In this document: positions 13,233 through 21,475 of the stretch, piece by piece
Numbering within the stretch: position 1 is the stretch's first letter
Layout: each line of letters opens with the position of its first letter
From: CAZAYB01 sp964489215
Lineage (GTDB): Bacteria > Planctomycetota > Phycisphaerae > Sedimentisphaerales > Anaerohalosphaeraceae
Direction of reading: 5' to 3'
Assembly: GCA_964489215.1 (NCBI GenBank)
Contig: CAZAYB010000015.1
Span: 1-26,128, forward strand
Length of the DNA stretch: 26,128 nucleotides
The notes under the pieces: generated by a model
Database searches by the model: none
Seen by the model: the letters and a program-made list of their open reading frames with translations, nothing else
What the model was told of the DNA's origin: nothing
Position numbers and translations under genes: made by a program

Positions 13233-13616
13233 TTAACGTAAAGCCTTAACACCCTTTTTGCCAGCAACAGTCTTTTTCTTACCTTTTCTGGTACGGGCGT
13301 TACACTGGGTCTGCTGGCCACGCACAGGAAGCCCTCTGCGGTGACGGATACCCCGGTAACAGGCTATATCCCTAAGTCTGGCAATATTCTGCGAGACCTG
13401 CCTTCGAAGCTGACCTTCAACAATAAATTCATTATCAATCAGCTGTGCTATTCGACTGACTTCATCTTCTGTCAGCTTACCGGCACGTGCGTTTTTGTCT
13501 ACATTCGCTCGTTCAAGTATCTTATGCGATGAAGCCCTGCCAACGCCATGAATATATGTCAAGGCGATCCATACAGGCTTATCATTAGGAACATCAACAC
13601 CAACTATACGCGGCAT
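13233..13616 (-). CDS. rpsM: 30S ribosomal protein S13
   Basis: 127 residues starting MPRIVGVDVPNDKPVWIALT, then YIHGVGRASSHKIL (helix-hairpin-helix) and a basic tail with CYRGIRHRRGLPVRGQQTQC and NARTRKGKKKTVAG. S13 is in the head of the small subunit and contacts the P-site tRNA and L5. A GAGGA Shine-Dalgarno precedes the ATG. It follows rpmJ by 40 bases in the order infA-rpmJ-rpsM-rpsK, which is typical of the alpha-operon junction. Confidence 0.98.
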   Translation of the reverse strand: MPRIVGVDVPNDKPVWIALTYIHGVGRASSHKILERANVDKNARAGKLTEDEVSRIAQLIDNEFIVEGQLRRQVSQNIARLRDIACYRGIRHRRGLPVRGQQTQCNARTRKGKKKTVAGKKGVKALR

Positions 13617-13656
13617 AATAAATCCTCACATTCTAAAATTACTGTTACTCTTTAAA

Positions 13657-13773
13657 CTAACCCTGACGCTGTTTATGACGAGGATCAGCTGCACAGATCA
13701 CGCGTACAACACCTTTACGGCGAATAACCTTGCAACTTTCACATATCCTTTTTACTGAACTTCTTACTTTCAT
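13657..13773 (-). CDS. rpmJ: 50S ribosomal protein L36 (zinc-binding form)
   Basis: A 38-residue ORF between infA and rpsM reads MKVRSSVKRICESCKVIRRK and then GVVRVICAADPRHKQRQG, a close match to L36. C11, C14, C27 and H33 form the zinc ribbon of the C+ form. A GAGGTG Shine-Dalgarno lies six bases before the ATG. L36 is a small late-assembling protein of the large subunit. It is a full-length 38-residue L36. Confidence 0.97.
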   Translation of the reverse strand: MKVRSSVKRICESCKVIRRKGVVRVICAADPRHKQRQG

Positions 13774-13822
13774 AATTACACCTCAGGTCTTTTAACTTCG
13801 ACTTAAATAAAATTACTGAAAT

Positions 13823-14038
13823 TTAATTCCTTAATACTATTCTGCCCCGGTTGAGATCATAAGGACTCATCTCTACGGTAACAGTGTCACCCGGCAATAT
13901 ACGAATAAAGTGCATCCGCATCTTACCGCTGACATGAGCCAGGACCTCATGACCGTTTTCAAGTTCAACCTTGAACACGGCGTTAGGCAATGCCTCAATA
14001 ACTTTTGCGTCAACCCTTATTGCATCTTTTTTAGCCAT
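13823..14038 (-). CDS. infA: Translation initiation factor IF-1
   Basis: 71 residues, the standard IF-1 size, with an OB fold: the family block VFKVELENGHEVLAHVSGKM, RMHFIRILPGDTVTVEMSPY and DLNRGRIVLR at the end. IF-1 occupies the 30S A site and supports IF-2/IF-3 in start selection. No Shine-Dalgarno is visible in the AT-rich bases before the ATG (unlike most neighbours), so initiation may depend on coupling or on an unstructured leader. It lies between map and rpmJ, the usual position. Confidence 0.98.
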   Translation of the reverse strand: MAKKDAIRVDAKVIEALPNAVFKVELENGHEVLAHVSGKMRMHFIRILPGDTVTVEMSPYDLNRGRIVLRN

Positions 14039-14100
14039 ATATTTTTCTATTCAATTTAACGATATTCTACGTTCGGTCCGGCTTATGCTTTCAATTTATC

Positions 14101-14883
14101 TTAATCGACGACGGTCAAAACCTCACATCCGTCTTCAACTATCGCGATAGTATGCTCAAAATGAGCTGAGCACTTACCGTCTTTGGTAACCACAGTCCAG
14201 CCATCCTTAAGCGTCCTGCTGGCATAGCCGCCCATATTAACCATCGGCTCAACCGCCAAAATCATTCCTTCCTTAAGAAATATATCATTACGCTTTAGCT
14301 CTGAACTTAAATAGTTCGGCACCTTCGGGTCTTCATGCATCTGTGTACCTATGCCATGACCCACAAATTCACGAACAACGGAAAAACCTGCATCTCTTGC
14401 ACATTTATCCATTGCCGAAGCGATATTGCTCCACTTTTCACCGGGCCTGCTCATCTCTATCGCAATATCAAGCAGTCTTCGAGTAACATCCAGCAGCTTC
14501 TGCTTTTGTACAGATATCTTACCAACAGCAGCTGTAAATGCCGCATCTCCGCAATACCCTTCAAGCCTGACACCGTAATCAATACTGATAATATCACCTT
14601 CCCTGACAAGAACCTTATCTGACGGTATGCCGTGGACTATCTGCTCATTCACGGAGGAACAGATAACGCCAGGAAAAGGCTTCTTAGCATAAGGACTCTT
14701 AACGCCCCTGAACAAAGCCTTTCCGCCAGCCTCTTGCGTTATACCCGCGGCTATTCTGTCAAGCTCACCGGTACTTATACCCGGCTCAATACTTTCCTGC
14801 AATTTTGAAAGAACTTTACCAACTATCGCCCCGGCTCCGCGGAGCAACTCAATTTCTCTTTTACTGCGAAGATTAATTGCCAT
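14101..14883 (-). CDS. map: Methionine aminopeptidase, type I
   Basis: 260 residues with all five metal ligands of type I methionine aminopeptidase: D102, D113, H176 (VGHGIGTQMHEDP), E212 (AVEPMV) and E243 (FEHTIAI). H84 is the substrate-proximal His. There is no N-terminal zinc-finger extension. It removes the initiator Met from proteins whose second residue is small, acting after deformylase. The gene lies nine bases after adk in the order secY-adk-map-infA, matching many bacterial spc operons. The ATG has only a weak AGG-type Shine-Dalgarno. Confidence 0.98.
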   Translation of the reverse strand: MAINLRSKREIELLRGAGAIVGKVLSKLQESIEPGISTGELDRIAAGITQEAGGKALFRGVKSPYAKKPFPGVICSSVNEQIVHGIPSDKVLVREGDIISIDYGVRLEGYCGDAAFTAAVGKISVQKQKLLDVTRRLLDIAIEMSRPGEKWSNIASAMDKCARDAGFSVVREFVGHGIGTQMHEDPKVPNYLSSELKRNDIFLKEGMILAVEPMVNMGGYASRTLKDGWTVVTKDGKCSAHFEHTIAIVEDGCEVLTVVD

Positions 14884-14892
14884 TCACAGAAC

Positions 14893-15543
14893 CTAACCTT
14901 CTATCTTACCAAGCTCCGCGAATAAATTATTCGTAACCTCATCAATATCCTGATCAGCATTGACGTTGACAATGTTCTTGCCAGTTTTCTTGTAATAATC
15001 AAGAATGGGCTCTGTCTGGTTATGATAAGTCTTAAGACGGTTAGATACCACATCGGGCTTATCATCATCACGCTGAACAAGCTCACCGCAGCCTTTATCA
15101 CACATATTATCATTCTCGGGCGGAAGATTTTCAATATGATAAACCGCTCCGCATTTCGGACAGCTCCGCCTTCCAGTTAAACGAGAGGCGATAACCTCAT
15201 CTTCAACCTCAAGGTTTACAACCGCATCTATCTTCTCAGATGCCTGGTCCAGCGCCTTATCAAGCTCCTGTGCCTGAACTACCGTTCTTGGAAAACCGTC
15301 AAGAACATAATTACCGCCTGCCTGCTTGACAGCTTTCATCATCATATCGATTATGAGTCCATCAGGTACAAGCTGACCGGAATCCATATATCCCTGAGCT
15401 TCCTTGCCAAGTTCGGTACCGGCAGATCTTTCAGAACGAAGAATATCTCCGCTTGAAAGATGGGCCGCATCGTATTTCTCAATAATACGCTTACACTGAG
15501 TACCTTTACCTGCTCCGGGTGGACCTAACAGTATCAATCTCAT
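14893..15543 (-). CDS. adk: Adenylate kinase (long, zinc-LID form)
   Basis: 216 residues. The P-loop GPPGAGKGT (residues 7-15) opens the protein. An AMP-binding region with DGFPRT follows. The LID contains CPKC and CDKGC, the four-cysteine zinc-binding LID of Gram-positive-like and planctomycete adenylate kinases. It interconverts ATP plus AMP with two ADP. The ATG overlaps the secY stop by four bases (ATGA), so translation is coupled. Gene order is secY-adk-map. Confidence 0.98.
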   Translation of the reverse strand: MRLILLGPPGAGKGTQCKRIIEKYDAAHLSSGDILRSERSAGTELGKEAQGYMDSGQLVPDGLIIDMMMKAVKQAGGNYVLDGFPRTVVQAQELDKALDQASEKIDAVVNLEVEDEVIASRLTGRRSCPKCGAVYHIENLPPENDNMCDKGCGELVQRDDDKPDVVSNRLKTYHNQTEPILDYYKKTGKNIVNVNADQDIDEVTNNLFAELGKIEG

Positions 15544-16913
15544 CTGAATGCTCCTCGTATTCTTCCGCTGTCACTAAAACCATCGTAGTTACGCATTATC
15601 AAATTCGCCTCAATACGCTGCACAAGATCAAGCGATACACTTACAACAATCAAAAGCCCTGTACCTCCAAGGAAGTTAGCCACACTCCAGTCTACACCGA
15701 GCGACTGGGCAACCACTGTAGGAACAACCGCTATTATCGCAAGAAACGTCGCACCGTAATATGTTATACGTGTCATTACAGTCTCAAGGTATTCCGCTGT
15801 TCGATGACCAGGCCTCAGACCCGGGATAAAACTGCCCGAATCCCGAAGACGTTTTGCCATATCCTTAGGCTGGAACTGAACAGTAGTCCAGAAATATGCA
15901 AAAAGAAATATCATCGTGATATAAACTATATTATATGTATAAGCACTGGGCCTAAACGCACCCACAAGGACCGACATAATACCTGACCAAAGCTCAGAAC
16001 CTGCGACAACATTACCTATCTGCTGAAAAAGAATAGATGGAAACATCATAAGACTGGACGCAAATATAATGGGCATAACTCCGCCGTGATTTACACGAAG
16101 TGGCAAATACTGCCTCTGTCCGCCGTACATTCTCCTGCCTCTCATCTGCTTAGCGTACTGAATAGGGATTCGCCGCTGAGCCTGTGTAATCAATATCGCA
16201 CCTGCGATAACAAAAACAAAAGCAATAATCAAAAATAAAATTACACCCGGTCCATAAGTACCCGGACCTGCACCCATGGTAAAATCTGCACGTTGAGCTA
16301 CAGTTCGTACGGCCCATGGCATACGAGAAACAATACCTGCCATAATCAGCAAACTGATTCCGTTACCAATACCATACTCATCGATCTGCTCTCCAAGCCA
16401 CATGAGGAACATCGTTCCGGCAGTCATACCAATCATACCCATCATCATCGCCTGAGTGCGCATACCCGGGTATATTGCCTTAGCCTCACCTCCGCTTATC
16501 ATATTCATAAACATCAACGACTGAAGAAGACACAAAGGTACCGTAAGATAACGGGTATACTCCTGTATTTTTTTGTGACCGGCCTGGCCTTCCTGCCTGA
16601 GCTTCCGCAAAGCGGGAACAACCTCCTGCAACAGCATTAGAATAATCGATGCCGAAATATAGGGCATAATACCAAGGCCAAAAAGACTGCTTCGGCTAAG
16701 TGTACCGCCGCTGAACATCTGCAGATATTCGGTCGCTCTGCCAAGAGGGCTTGTACTGCCACGTGTATCAGCAGCCTCGGCAACAGCCTCCTGGTTAAAA
16801 CCTGGAACAGGAATATGAAAACCAATACGATAAATACACAAAAGTGCAATCGTAAACAATATTTTGTTTCTCAGGTCCGGAACCTTAAATATATTTGCTA
16901 TCTTTGTAAACAT
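15540..16913 (-). CDS. secY: Protein translocase subunit SecY
   Basis: 457 residues with about ten membrane segments. Family markers include the N-terminal RNKILFTIALLCIYRIGFHI, the plug-region GGTLSRSSLFGLGIMPYISA, MYGGQRQYLPLRVNHGGVMP and PGLRPGHRTAEYLETVMTRI near the end. It forms the protein-conducting channel with SecE and SecG. It lies 25 bases downstream of rplO and has an AAGGTG Shine-Dalgarno six bases before the ATG. Confidence 0.98.
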   Translation of the reverse strand: MFTKIANIFKVPDLRNKILFTIALLCIYRIGFHIPVPGFNQEAVAEAADTRGSTSPLGRATEYLQMFSGGTLSRSSLFGLGIMPYISASIILMLLQEVVPALRKLRQEGQAGHKKIQEYTRYLTVPLCLLQSLMFMNMISGGEAKAIYPGMRTQAMMMGMIGMTAGTMFLMWLGEQIDEYGIGNGISLLIMAGIVSRMPWAVRTVAQRADFTMGAGPGTYGPGVILFLIIAFVFVIAGAILITQAQRRIPIQYAKQMRGRRMYGGQRQYLPLRVNHGGVMPIIFASSLMMFPSILFQQIGNVVAGSELWSGIMSVLVGAFRPSAYTYNIVYITMIFLFAYFWTTVQFQPKDMAKRLRDSGSFIPGLRPGHRTAEYLETVMTRITYYGATFLAIIAVVPTVVAQSLGVDWSVANFLGGTGLLIVVSVSLDLVQRIEANLIMRNYDGFSDSGRIRGAFR

Positions 16914-16938
16914 CAGTTCACCTTAAAATCCATTTTAC

Positions 16939-17388
16939 CTATGCGACAATCTTCGTACTGCCGCCGCAGCCGTTAATCTTTTCCTGAGCGCTCTTACTGA
17001 ACTTATGAGCACTCACATCAAGCTTTTTAGTAAGCTGACCATCGCCGAGGATTTTAACTCTGCTCCTGGCACTGTCAACAAGCCCAGCTCCCGCAAGCTC
17101 TGCAACGGCAACGGAACTGCCGTCATCAAAAACACGCTCAAGCTCAGATACATTAACAATCTCATAGCTGGTCATGAAACGGACATTATTAAAGCCGCGC
17201 TTAGGTATCCGCCTGAACAAGGGCATCTGTCCGCCTTCAAATGACTTTTTAAGCTTGGAACCGCTTCGGCTCTTGGCACCTTTATGGCCCCTTCCGCAGG
17301 TCTTGCCGTTACCGGTACCCTTGCCTCGGCCAACTCGTTTTGCTTTTTTATATTTACCCGCAATCTGTGTTATCTCATTGCTTAACAT
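16939..17388 (-). CDS. rplO: 50S ribosomal protein L15
   Basis: 149 residues with the Gly/Lys-rich L15 N-terminus (KRVGRGKGTGNGKTCGRGHK, then GAKSRSG), GGQMPLFRRIPKRGF, and a globular C-terminal part ending in CGGSTKIVA. L15 binds 23S rRNA and helps late large-subunit assembly. A GGTGAG Shine-Dalgarno precedes the ATG. It directly follows rpsE with only 50 bases between: rpmD (L30), usually placed here, is absent. Confidence 0.97.
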   Translation of the reverse strand: MLSNEITQIAGKYKKAKRVGRGKGTGNGKTCGRGHKGAKSRSGSKLKKSFEGGQMPLFRRIPKRGFNNVRFMTSYEIVNVSELERVFDDGSSVAVAELAGAGLVDSARSRVKILGDGQLTKKLDVSAHKFSKSAQEKINGCGGSTKIVA

Positions 17389-17438
17389 TATCTCACCACT
17401 TAAAAAAGCTCTTAATGAGCGTATTAACCATAAAACAT

Positions 17439-17972
17439 TTAACCGGCAACTTTAGTCTCACGCATATCTTCCGATATCTCAACACCGCGCAATTCCTCAA
17501 TCTCCGCCTTACTTCTCAACTGCAGAAGACCGTCAAGAGTCGCCTTAACCACATTCTTAGCAGAAGTACTGCCGTGAACCTTTGTAAGAATATTCTTTAC
17601 TCCAGCGTATTCAAGAACCGCACGTGCACTCAAACCCGCGATAATCCCTGTACCAGGTCCTGCAGGCATCATGACAACCTTTGTTGCCCGATATCTTCCG
17701 ACTACCTTATGAGGCAGTGTGCCGTTCACTAATGAAACCTGATTAAGGTTCTTTTTGGCGTCCTTAATCGCCTTTTCCACGGACATAGGAACCTCATTAG
17801 CCTTGGAATAGCCGACTCCAACTCTGCCGTCATGATCGCCGACTACCACAAGAGCACCAAAACTGAAATTCCTGCCGCCCTTGACAACCTTCGAACATCT
17901 GAATATCTTAACAACAGTGTCTTCTAAAGGCTGTTCTTTCTGAATCCCTAATCTGTTTGATTCCTCAGCCAT
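17439..17972 (-). CDS. rpsE: 30S ribosomal protein S5
   Basis: 177 residues with the double-stranded-RNA-binding-like N-domain (VVKIFRCSKVVKGGRNFSFG, ALVVVGDHDGRVGVGYSKAN) and the C-domain with VMMPAGPGTGIIAGLSARAV and VLEYAGVKNILTKVHGST. S5 helps mRNA entry and decoding fidelity; its Arg/Gly-rich loop matches the family. A GGAG Shine-Dalgarno precedes the ATG. It follows rplR by about 49 bases. Confidence 0.98.
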   Translation of the reverse strand: MAEESNRLGIQKEQPLEDTVVKIFRCSKVVKGGRNFSFGALVVVGDHDGRVGVGYSKANEVPMSVEKAIKDAKKNLNQVSLVNGTLPHKVVGRYRATKVVMMPAGPGTGIIAGLSARAVLEYAGVKNILTKVHGSTSAKNVVKATLDGLLQLRSKAEIEELRGVEISEDMRETKVAG

Positions 17973-18021
17973 TTAATCTCCATAAAATGTAATTACTCAA
18001 AATATTAATTTTCGAAATGGA

Positions 18022-18387
18022 CTAAAATACCAGTCCGCCTTTCCTCGCTCCGTCAGCAAGTGCCTTAACCCTGCCGTGATATCGATAACGGTTCCGGTCA
18101 AACCGAACACATTTAATACCTACTCCGGTCGCCTGCTTAGCTATAGCCTCGCCAACCGCTTCAGCTGCCTTTGTATTACCTCCGTAACCGATTGAATCTC
18201 TCAGCGATTTATTCATCGTACTCATCGACGCCAGCGTCACACCTGACATATCATCAATTACCTGGGCGTAAATATGTCTTGCTGAACGGAAAACCGCAAG
18301 CCGAGGACGTTCAGAATCTCCCCGAACCTTATTGCTGTTGCGATATCTGCGCCTGAATTTCGTCTTTTTTAATCTCTTGCTATTCAT
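18022..18387 (-). CDS. rplR: 50S ribosomal protein L18
   Basis: 121 residues from the ATG at 18387 (MNSKRLKKTKFRRRYRNSNK), which has an AGGA about ten bases upstream. An in-frame ATG at 18408 would add seven residues (MKQETSD) but has no Shine-Dalgarno at a usual distance. The family markers RPRLAVFRSARHIYAQVIDD, VGEAIAKQATGVGIKCVRFD and the C-terminal RNRYRYHGRVKALADGARKG are present. L18 binds 5S rRNA with L5. It lies between rplF and rpsE in canonical order. Confidence 0.95.
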   Translation of the reverse strand: MNSKRLKKTKFRRRYRNSNKVRGDSERPRLAVFRSARHIYAQVIDDMSGVTLASMSTMNKSLRDSIGYGGNTKAAEAVGEAIAKQATGVGIKCVRFDRNRYRYHGRVKALADGARKGGLVF

Positions 18388-18455
18388 ATCTGATGTTTCC
18401 TGTTTCATTCCCGCCGAATTAGGCAGGATTCAAAAAAACTTTATTAAAAACTTTA

Positions 18456-19028
18456 TTAACCGCCGCTTGTAAAGGCCTTTCCAACTTTACGGCGTACATA
18501 CTCATCGGCATAACGAATCCCCTTGCCTTTATAAGGTTCAGGAGGACGAACCTTCCTTACATTGGCAGCAAACTGACCAAGCTCATGCTTATCGTAACCA
18601 CTTAACGAAAACACAGCAGGTACATCGTTACCTCTGGTAGCAGGTGTCTTAATCTCAACGCTTACTGACTTTGGAAGTTTCATTTCTACCGGATGACTGA
18701 ACCCAACATTAAGAACGAGCTTTCCACCCTGCTCCTTAACATTATACCCTGTACCGTATATTTCCATATTACGAACAAAGCCCTTACTTACTCCCTCTAC
18801 CATATTGTTGATTAAGGACCTTACCGTCCCGTGCATAGCATTGAGTTGACGGATCTGAGGCTTTGGATTGTCTACCAAAACTTCCTTGTCTTCAATCTTA
18901 ACATCAATGCCCAAAGGACAGGAAAGCTCAAGCGAACCCTTTGGCCCGGTAACCTTGATTCCTTTACCACCCTTCTCAACTTTTACGCCACTTGGTATTT
19001 CTATCGGTTTTTTGCCTATACGACTCAT
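18456..19028 (-). CDS. rplF: 50S ribosomal protein L6
   Basis: 190 residues, slightly longer than E. coli (177), starting MSRIGKKPIEIPSGVKVEKG and ending in the L6 signature PEPYKGKGIRYADEYVRRKV, GKAFTSGG. Two repeated alpha/beta domains contact the sarcin-ricin loop region. The start ATG directly abuts the rpsH stop, and its Shine-Dalgarno GGTGAG lies in the last codons of rpsH, so the pair is coupled. Confidence 0.98.
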   Translation of the reverse strand: MSRIGKKPIEIPSGVKVEKGGKGIKVTGPKGSLELSCPLGIDVKIEDKEVLVDNPKPQIRQLNAMHGTVRSLINNMVEGVSKGFVRNMEIYGTGYNVKEQGGKLVLNVGFSHPVEMKLPKSVSVEIKTPATRGNDVPAVFSLSGYDKHELGQFAANVRKVRPPEPYKGKGIRYADEYVRRKVGKAFTSGG

Positions 19029-19427
19029 TTAACTCACCATGCAAAGTAGTTCACCGCCGAGATTATTCTCCCGGCATTTCTTATCACTCAATACGCCCTT
19101 ACTTGTTGAAACTATCATAACCCCGAGACCTTCAAGAACCTTCGGCATATCCTTGACGCCTGAATAAAGGCGTCTGCAGGGCTTACTGACTCTATCAAGC
19201 TCCGTTATAACAGGATCTCCCTCCATTGAATACTTAAGATCAACACGCAAAAAACCCTGCCTGCCGTCATCAATAAAGTCAAAACCCTTAATATAACCTT
19301 CCTCTTCAAGAACTTTCGCTATGCCCTTGCAAATGTTCGACGCTTTTACATCGACACACTTTTTCCTGACCCGCGAACCATTGCGAATCCGTGTAAGCAT
19401 ATCTGCAACAGGATCACTCAAACTCAT
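19029..19427 (-). CDS. rpsH: 30S ribosomal protein S8
   Basis: 132 residues opening SLSDPVADMLTRIRNGSRVR and closing with GLGVMIVSTSKGVLSDKKCR, NNLGGELLCMV. S8 binds helix 21 of 16S rRNA and in enterobacteria also represses the spc operon by binding its mRNA; whether it does so here is unknown. A GGAG Shine-Dalgarno precedes the ATG. It follows rpsN by 51 bases and abuts rplF with no gap. Confidence 0.98.
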   Translation of the reverse strand: MSLSDPVADMLTRIRNGSRVRKKCVDVKASNICKGIAKVLEEEGYIKGFDFIDDGRQGFLRVDLKYSMEGDPVITELDRVSKPCRRLYSGVKDMPKVLEGLGVMIVSTSKGVLSDKKCRENNLGGELLCMVS

Positions 19428-19478
19428 ATAATACTCCGAAAAAATTCTGTCCCATAAGGGATTATCTAATTTTATCCT

Positions 19479-19664
19479 CTACCAGCTTGCCTTCTTGACT
19501 CCTGGTATCTTGCCTTCATTGGCCATTGTACGAAAACATATACGGCAAATCTTAAACTTGCGGTAAACGGCCCGAGCACGTCCGCAAAGCTCACAACGAG
19601 TATAACCTCTGCTGCGAAATTTCGGCTTCTTACGTGCCTTGTTCTCTAATGCTGTCGTTGACAT
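19479..19664 (-). CDS. rpsN: 30S ribosomal protein S14, type Z
   Basis: 61 residues. It is the short zinc form, with C24-x2-C27 and C40-x2-C43, and the closing GKIPGVKKASW. S14 stabilises the head of the small subunit. E. coli has a 101-residue zinc-free form; the short form is common outside proteobacteria. A GGGAG Shine-Dalgarno precedes the ATG. It lies between rplE and rpsH in canonical order. Some annotations call this gene rpsZ. Confidence 0.98.
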   Translation of the reverse strand: MSTTALENKARKKPKFRSRGYTRCELCGRARAVYRKFKICRICFRTMANEGKIPGVKKASW

Positions 19665-19693
19665 ATTTACTCCCTAATCTATAACACAGAAAA

Positions 19694-20230
19694 TTACTTA
19701 AAAGGCATACCAAAAAGACTGAGCATCTCACGGGCCTCATCATCAGTATTTGCCGTGGTCACAAATGTTATATTCATTCCCTGCGTTGTTTCAATTCTAC
19801 CCGAATCAATCTCCGGAAACACACTCTGCTCATCAAGCCCCAGAGAATAATTACCCCGGCCGTCAAAACTTTTGGGGTTCAACCCCCTAAAGTCCTTAAC
19901 ACGCGGTATCGCAAGATTGATCAGCCTGTCCATAAATTCATACATTCGGCTCTTACGCAGTGTAACCTTAAGTCCGGTTTCATAACCTTCACGCACCTTA
20001 AAATTAGATACACTCTTGCGGGCCTTGCAGATAACCGGTTTTTGACCGCTGATAGCCGTCAGATCGCTTTTGGCGTTATCCATATATTTACGGTCAAGTA
20101 ACGCCCTTCCGACACCCATGGAGATTATAACCTTTTCCATCTTCGGAATCGCCATCGGACAGCTGTAATTAAACTTACTCTGAAGTCCTTCTCTTACTTT
20201 TGATTTATATAAGTCTTTAAGCCTTGCCAT
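19694..20230 (-). CDS. rplE: 50S ribosomal protein L5
   Basis: 178 residues with YKSKVREGLQSKFNYSCPMA, the conserved KVIISMGVGRA and ISGQKPVICKARKSVSNFKV, and the C-terminal MNITFVTTANTDDEAREMLS. L5 binds 5S rRNA with L18 and contacts S13 across the intersubunit bridge. A GGGA-type Shine-Dalgarno precedes the ATG. It follows rplX by 14 bases. Confidence 0.98.
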   Translation of the reverse strand: MARLKDLYKSKVREGLQSKFNYSCPMAIPKMEKVIISMGVGRALLDRKYMDNAKSDLTAISGQKPVICKARKSVSNFKVREGYETGLKVTLRKSRMYEFMDRLINLAIPRVKDFRGLNPKSFDGRGNYSLGLDEQSVFPEIDSGRIETTQGMNITFVTTANTDDEAREMLSLFGMPFK

Positions 20231-20244
20231 TTTTATTTCCCGTC

Positions 20245-20580
20245 TTACTTACTTGATTTGGATACATGACCCAAATCACTACCTGATAATGTTACTCGTT
20301 TCTTACCGCCCTTTTTGTCAAGCTCAAACCTGACACGTGACCCTTTATGACTTTTCGGGTCGACCGGAAGTACATTGCTGATATTGATCGGCTGTTCCAT
20401 ACGGATCCTGCCGCCCTGTGGATTCTTCTGAGAGGGACGCACATGCTTATAAACAAGATTTACTCCCTCTACCAGAACACGTTTCTTAGCGGGAATAACC
20501 TTCATAACCCTGCCGGTCACACCCCTGTGCTCACCTGAAATAACCTCTACAGTATCACCTTTTTTAACATGCATTGACAT
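20245..20580 (-). CDS. rplX: 50S ribosomal protein L24
   Basis: 111 residues with the KOW motif (VKKGDTVEVISGEHRGVTGR) and the following VLVEGVNLVYKHVRPSQKNP segment. L24 is an assembly initiator that binds 23S rRNA near the 5' end. The start may be either of two in-frame ATGs (20580 or 20574; MSMHVKK); the AGGA site upstream fits both poorly. It follows rplN by 14 bases. Confidence 0.97.
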   Translation of the reverse strand: MSMHVKKGDTVEVISGEHRGVTGRVMKVIPAKKRVLVEGVNLVYKHVRPSQKNPQGGRIRMEQPINISNVLPVDPKSHKGSRVRFELDKKGGKKRVTLSGSDLGHVSKSSK

Positions 20581-20594
20581 TCTTGACTCGCTTC

Positions 20595-20984
20595 CTAAAC
20601 TACCTCGCTCGCAAGCGAAATTATCTTCATAAATTCTTTTTCCCGAAGCTCCCTCGCTACGGCACCGAAGATACGAGTACCCATCGGATTCTTGTCTGCA
20701 TCGATCATAACAGCTGCGTTACTGTCAAATCGAACGTAACTTCCGTCCGGTCTGCGTACAGGTGTTTTGGTCCTTATAATAACACAACGATAAACCTTCT
20801 TCTTGTCAAGCTGACAACTGGGAAGGTGCCTTTTAATAGCTACACTGACTATGTCACCAACCGATGCGGTCGGGCGAGTATCCTTACCCTTTCTGCTGGC
20901 TCCTCTGCCAAGTACCTTTATGCACTGGGCAAGCTTAACACCGCTGTTATCGGCTATGTTCAACATCGTTTCCTGCTGAATCAC
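20595..20984 (-). CDS. rplN: 50S ribosomal protein L14 (GTG start)
   Basis: 129 residues beginning with a GTG codon: MIQQETMLNIADNSGVKLAQ, the canonical L14 opening. An AAAGGA Shine-Dalgarno lies seven bases upstream, which supports the GTG. A short insertion after the RGASRKGKDTRPTASVGD region makes it longer than E. coli L14 (123). L14 lies at the base of the L7/L12 side, contacting S-subunit bridge B8. It precedes rplX and follows rpsQ by 11 bases. Confidence 0.97.
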   Translation of the reverse strand: MIQQETMLNIADNSGVKLAQCIKVLGRGASRKGKDTRPTASVGDIVSVAIKRHLPSCQLDKKKVYRCVIIRTKTPVRRPDGSYVRFDSNAAVMIDADKNPMGTRIFGAVARELREKEFMKIISLASEVV

Positions 20985-20995
20985 GATTATATCCT

Positions 20996-21259
20996 TTACT
21001 TAATATTGCCTTTTTCTACGATTCGTTCCAGACGCCAGCATTTTGTTTTGCTTACCGGCCGGCATTCACTGATATCAACCAGATCGCCTACAGATGCTTC
21101 ATTCTGCTCATCATGAGCACCAAGCTTAGTGCGACGCTTGATATACTTAAAATATTTCGGATGCTTGGTCAGATAATCAATCTGTACGCGGATGCTTTTG
21201 TCACCGCTTTTACTGACTACCAAACCACGAAGATTCTTTTTAACTTTAGTTTCTTCCAT
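20996..21259 (-). CDS. rpsQ: 30S ribosomal protein S17
   Basis: 87 residues with the OB-fold markers LRGLVVSKSGDKSIRVQIDY, HPKYFKYIKRRTKLGAHDEQ and VGDLVDISECRPVSKTKCWR. S17 binds 16S rRNA helix 11 and nearby elements. The start ATG is four bases after the rpmC stop; the nearest Shine-Dalgarno (AGGAAC) lies in the end of rpmC, so coupling is likely. Confidence 0.98.
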   Translation of the reverse strand: MEETKVKKNLRGLVVSKSGDKSIRVQIDYLTKHPKYFKYIKRRTKLGAHDEQNEASVGDLVDISECRPVSKTKCWRLERIVEKGNIK

Positions 21260-21263
21260 AACT

Positions 21264-21464
21264 TTAATCTTGTTCCTGTAACTGACGCTCTCTCATTATT
21301 GTCCTTACACGCGCTATGTCCTTTCGGACATTACGTGCAAGATGATTATTTGCAATATTTTCAGTAACCGCCTGGCTCCTGAGTTCAAAAAGCTTAACTT
21401 CAAGCTCTTCAAGCTTTTCATTCAACTCATCACTTCGCAAATCGCGTATTTCTGATACTTTCAT
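21264..21464 (-). CDS. rpmC: 50S ribosomal protein L29
   Basis: I start this 66-residue protein at the ATG at 21464 (MKVSEIRDLRSDELNEKLEE). A GAGGG Shine-Dalgarno sits at the end of rplP (21476), just upstream. A longer frame to 21512 would overlap rplP and adds a non-L29 segment. L29 is a two-helix protein beside the tunnel exit and helps dock the signal recognition particle. The protein is rich in Glu and Leu in its first half, as expected. Confidence 0.96.
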   Translation of the reverse strand: MKVSEIRDLRSDELNEKLEELEVKLFELRSQAVTENIANNHLARNVRKDIARVRTIMRERQLQEQD

Positions 21465-21475
21465 ATTATTACCCT

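Noticed and set aside
20574..21116. 180-residue plus-strand ORF over rplN/rpsQ
   Set aside because: It is antisense to two conserved ribosomal genes and has no family resemblance.
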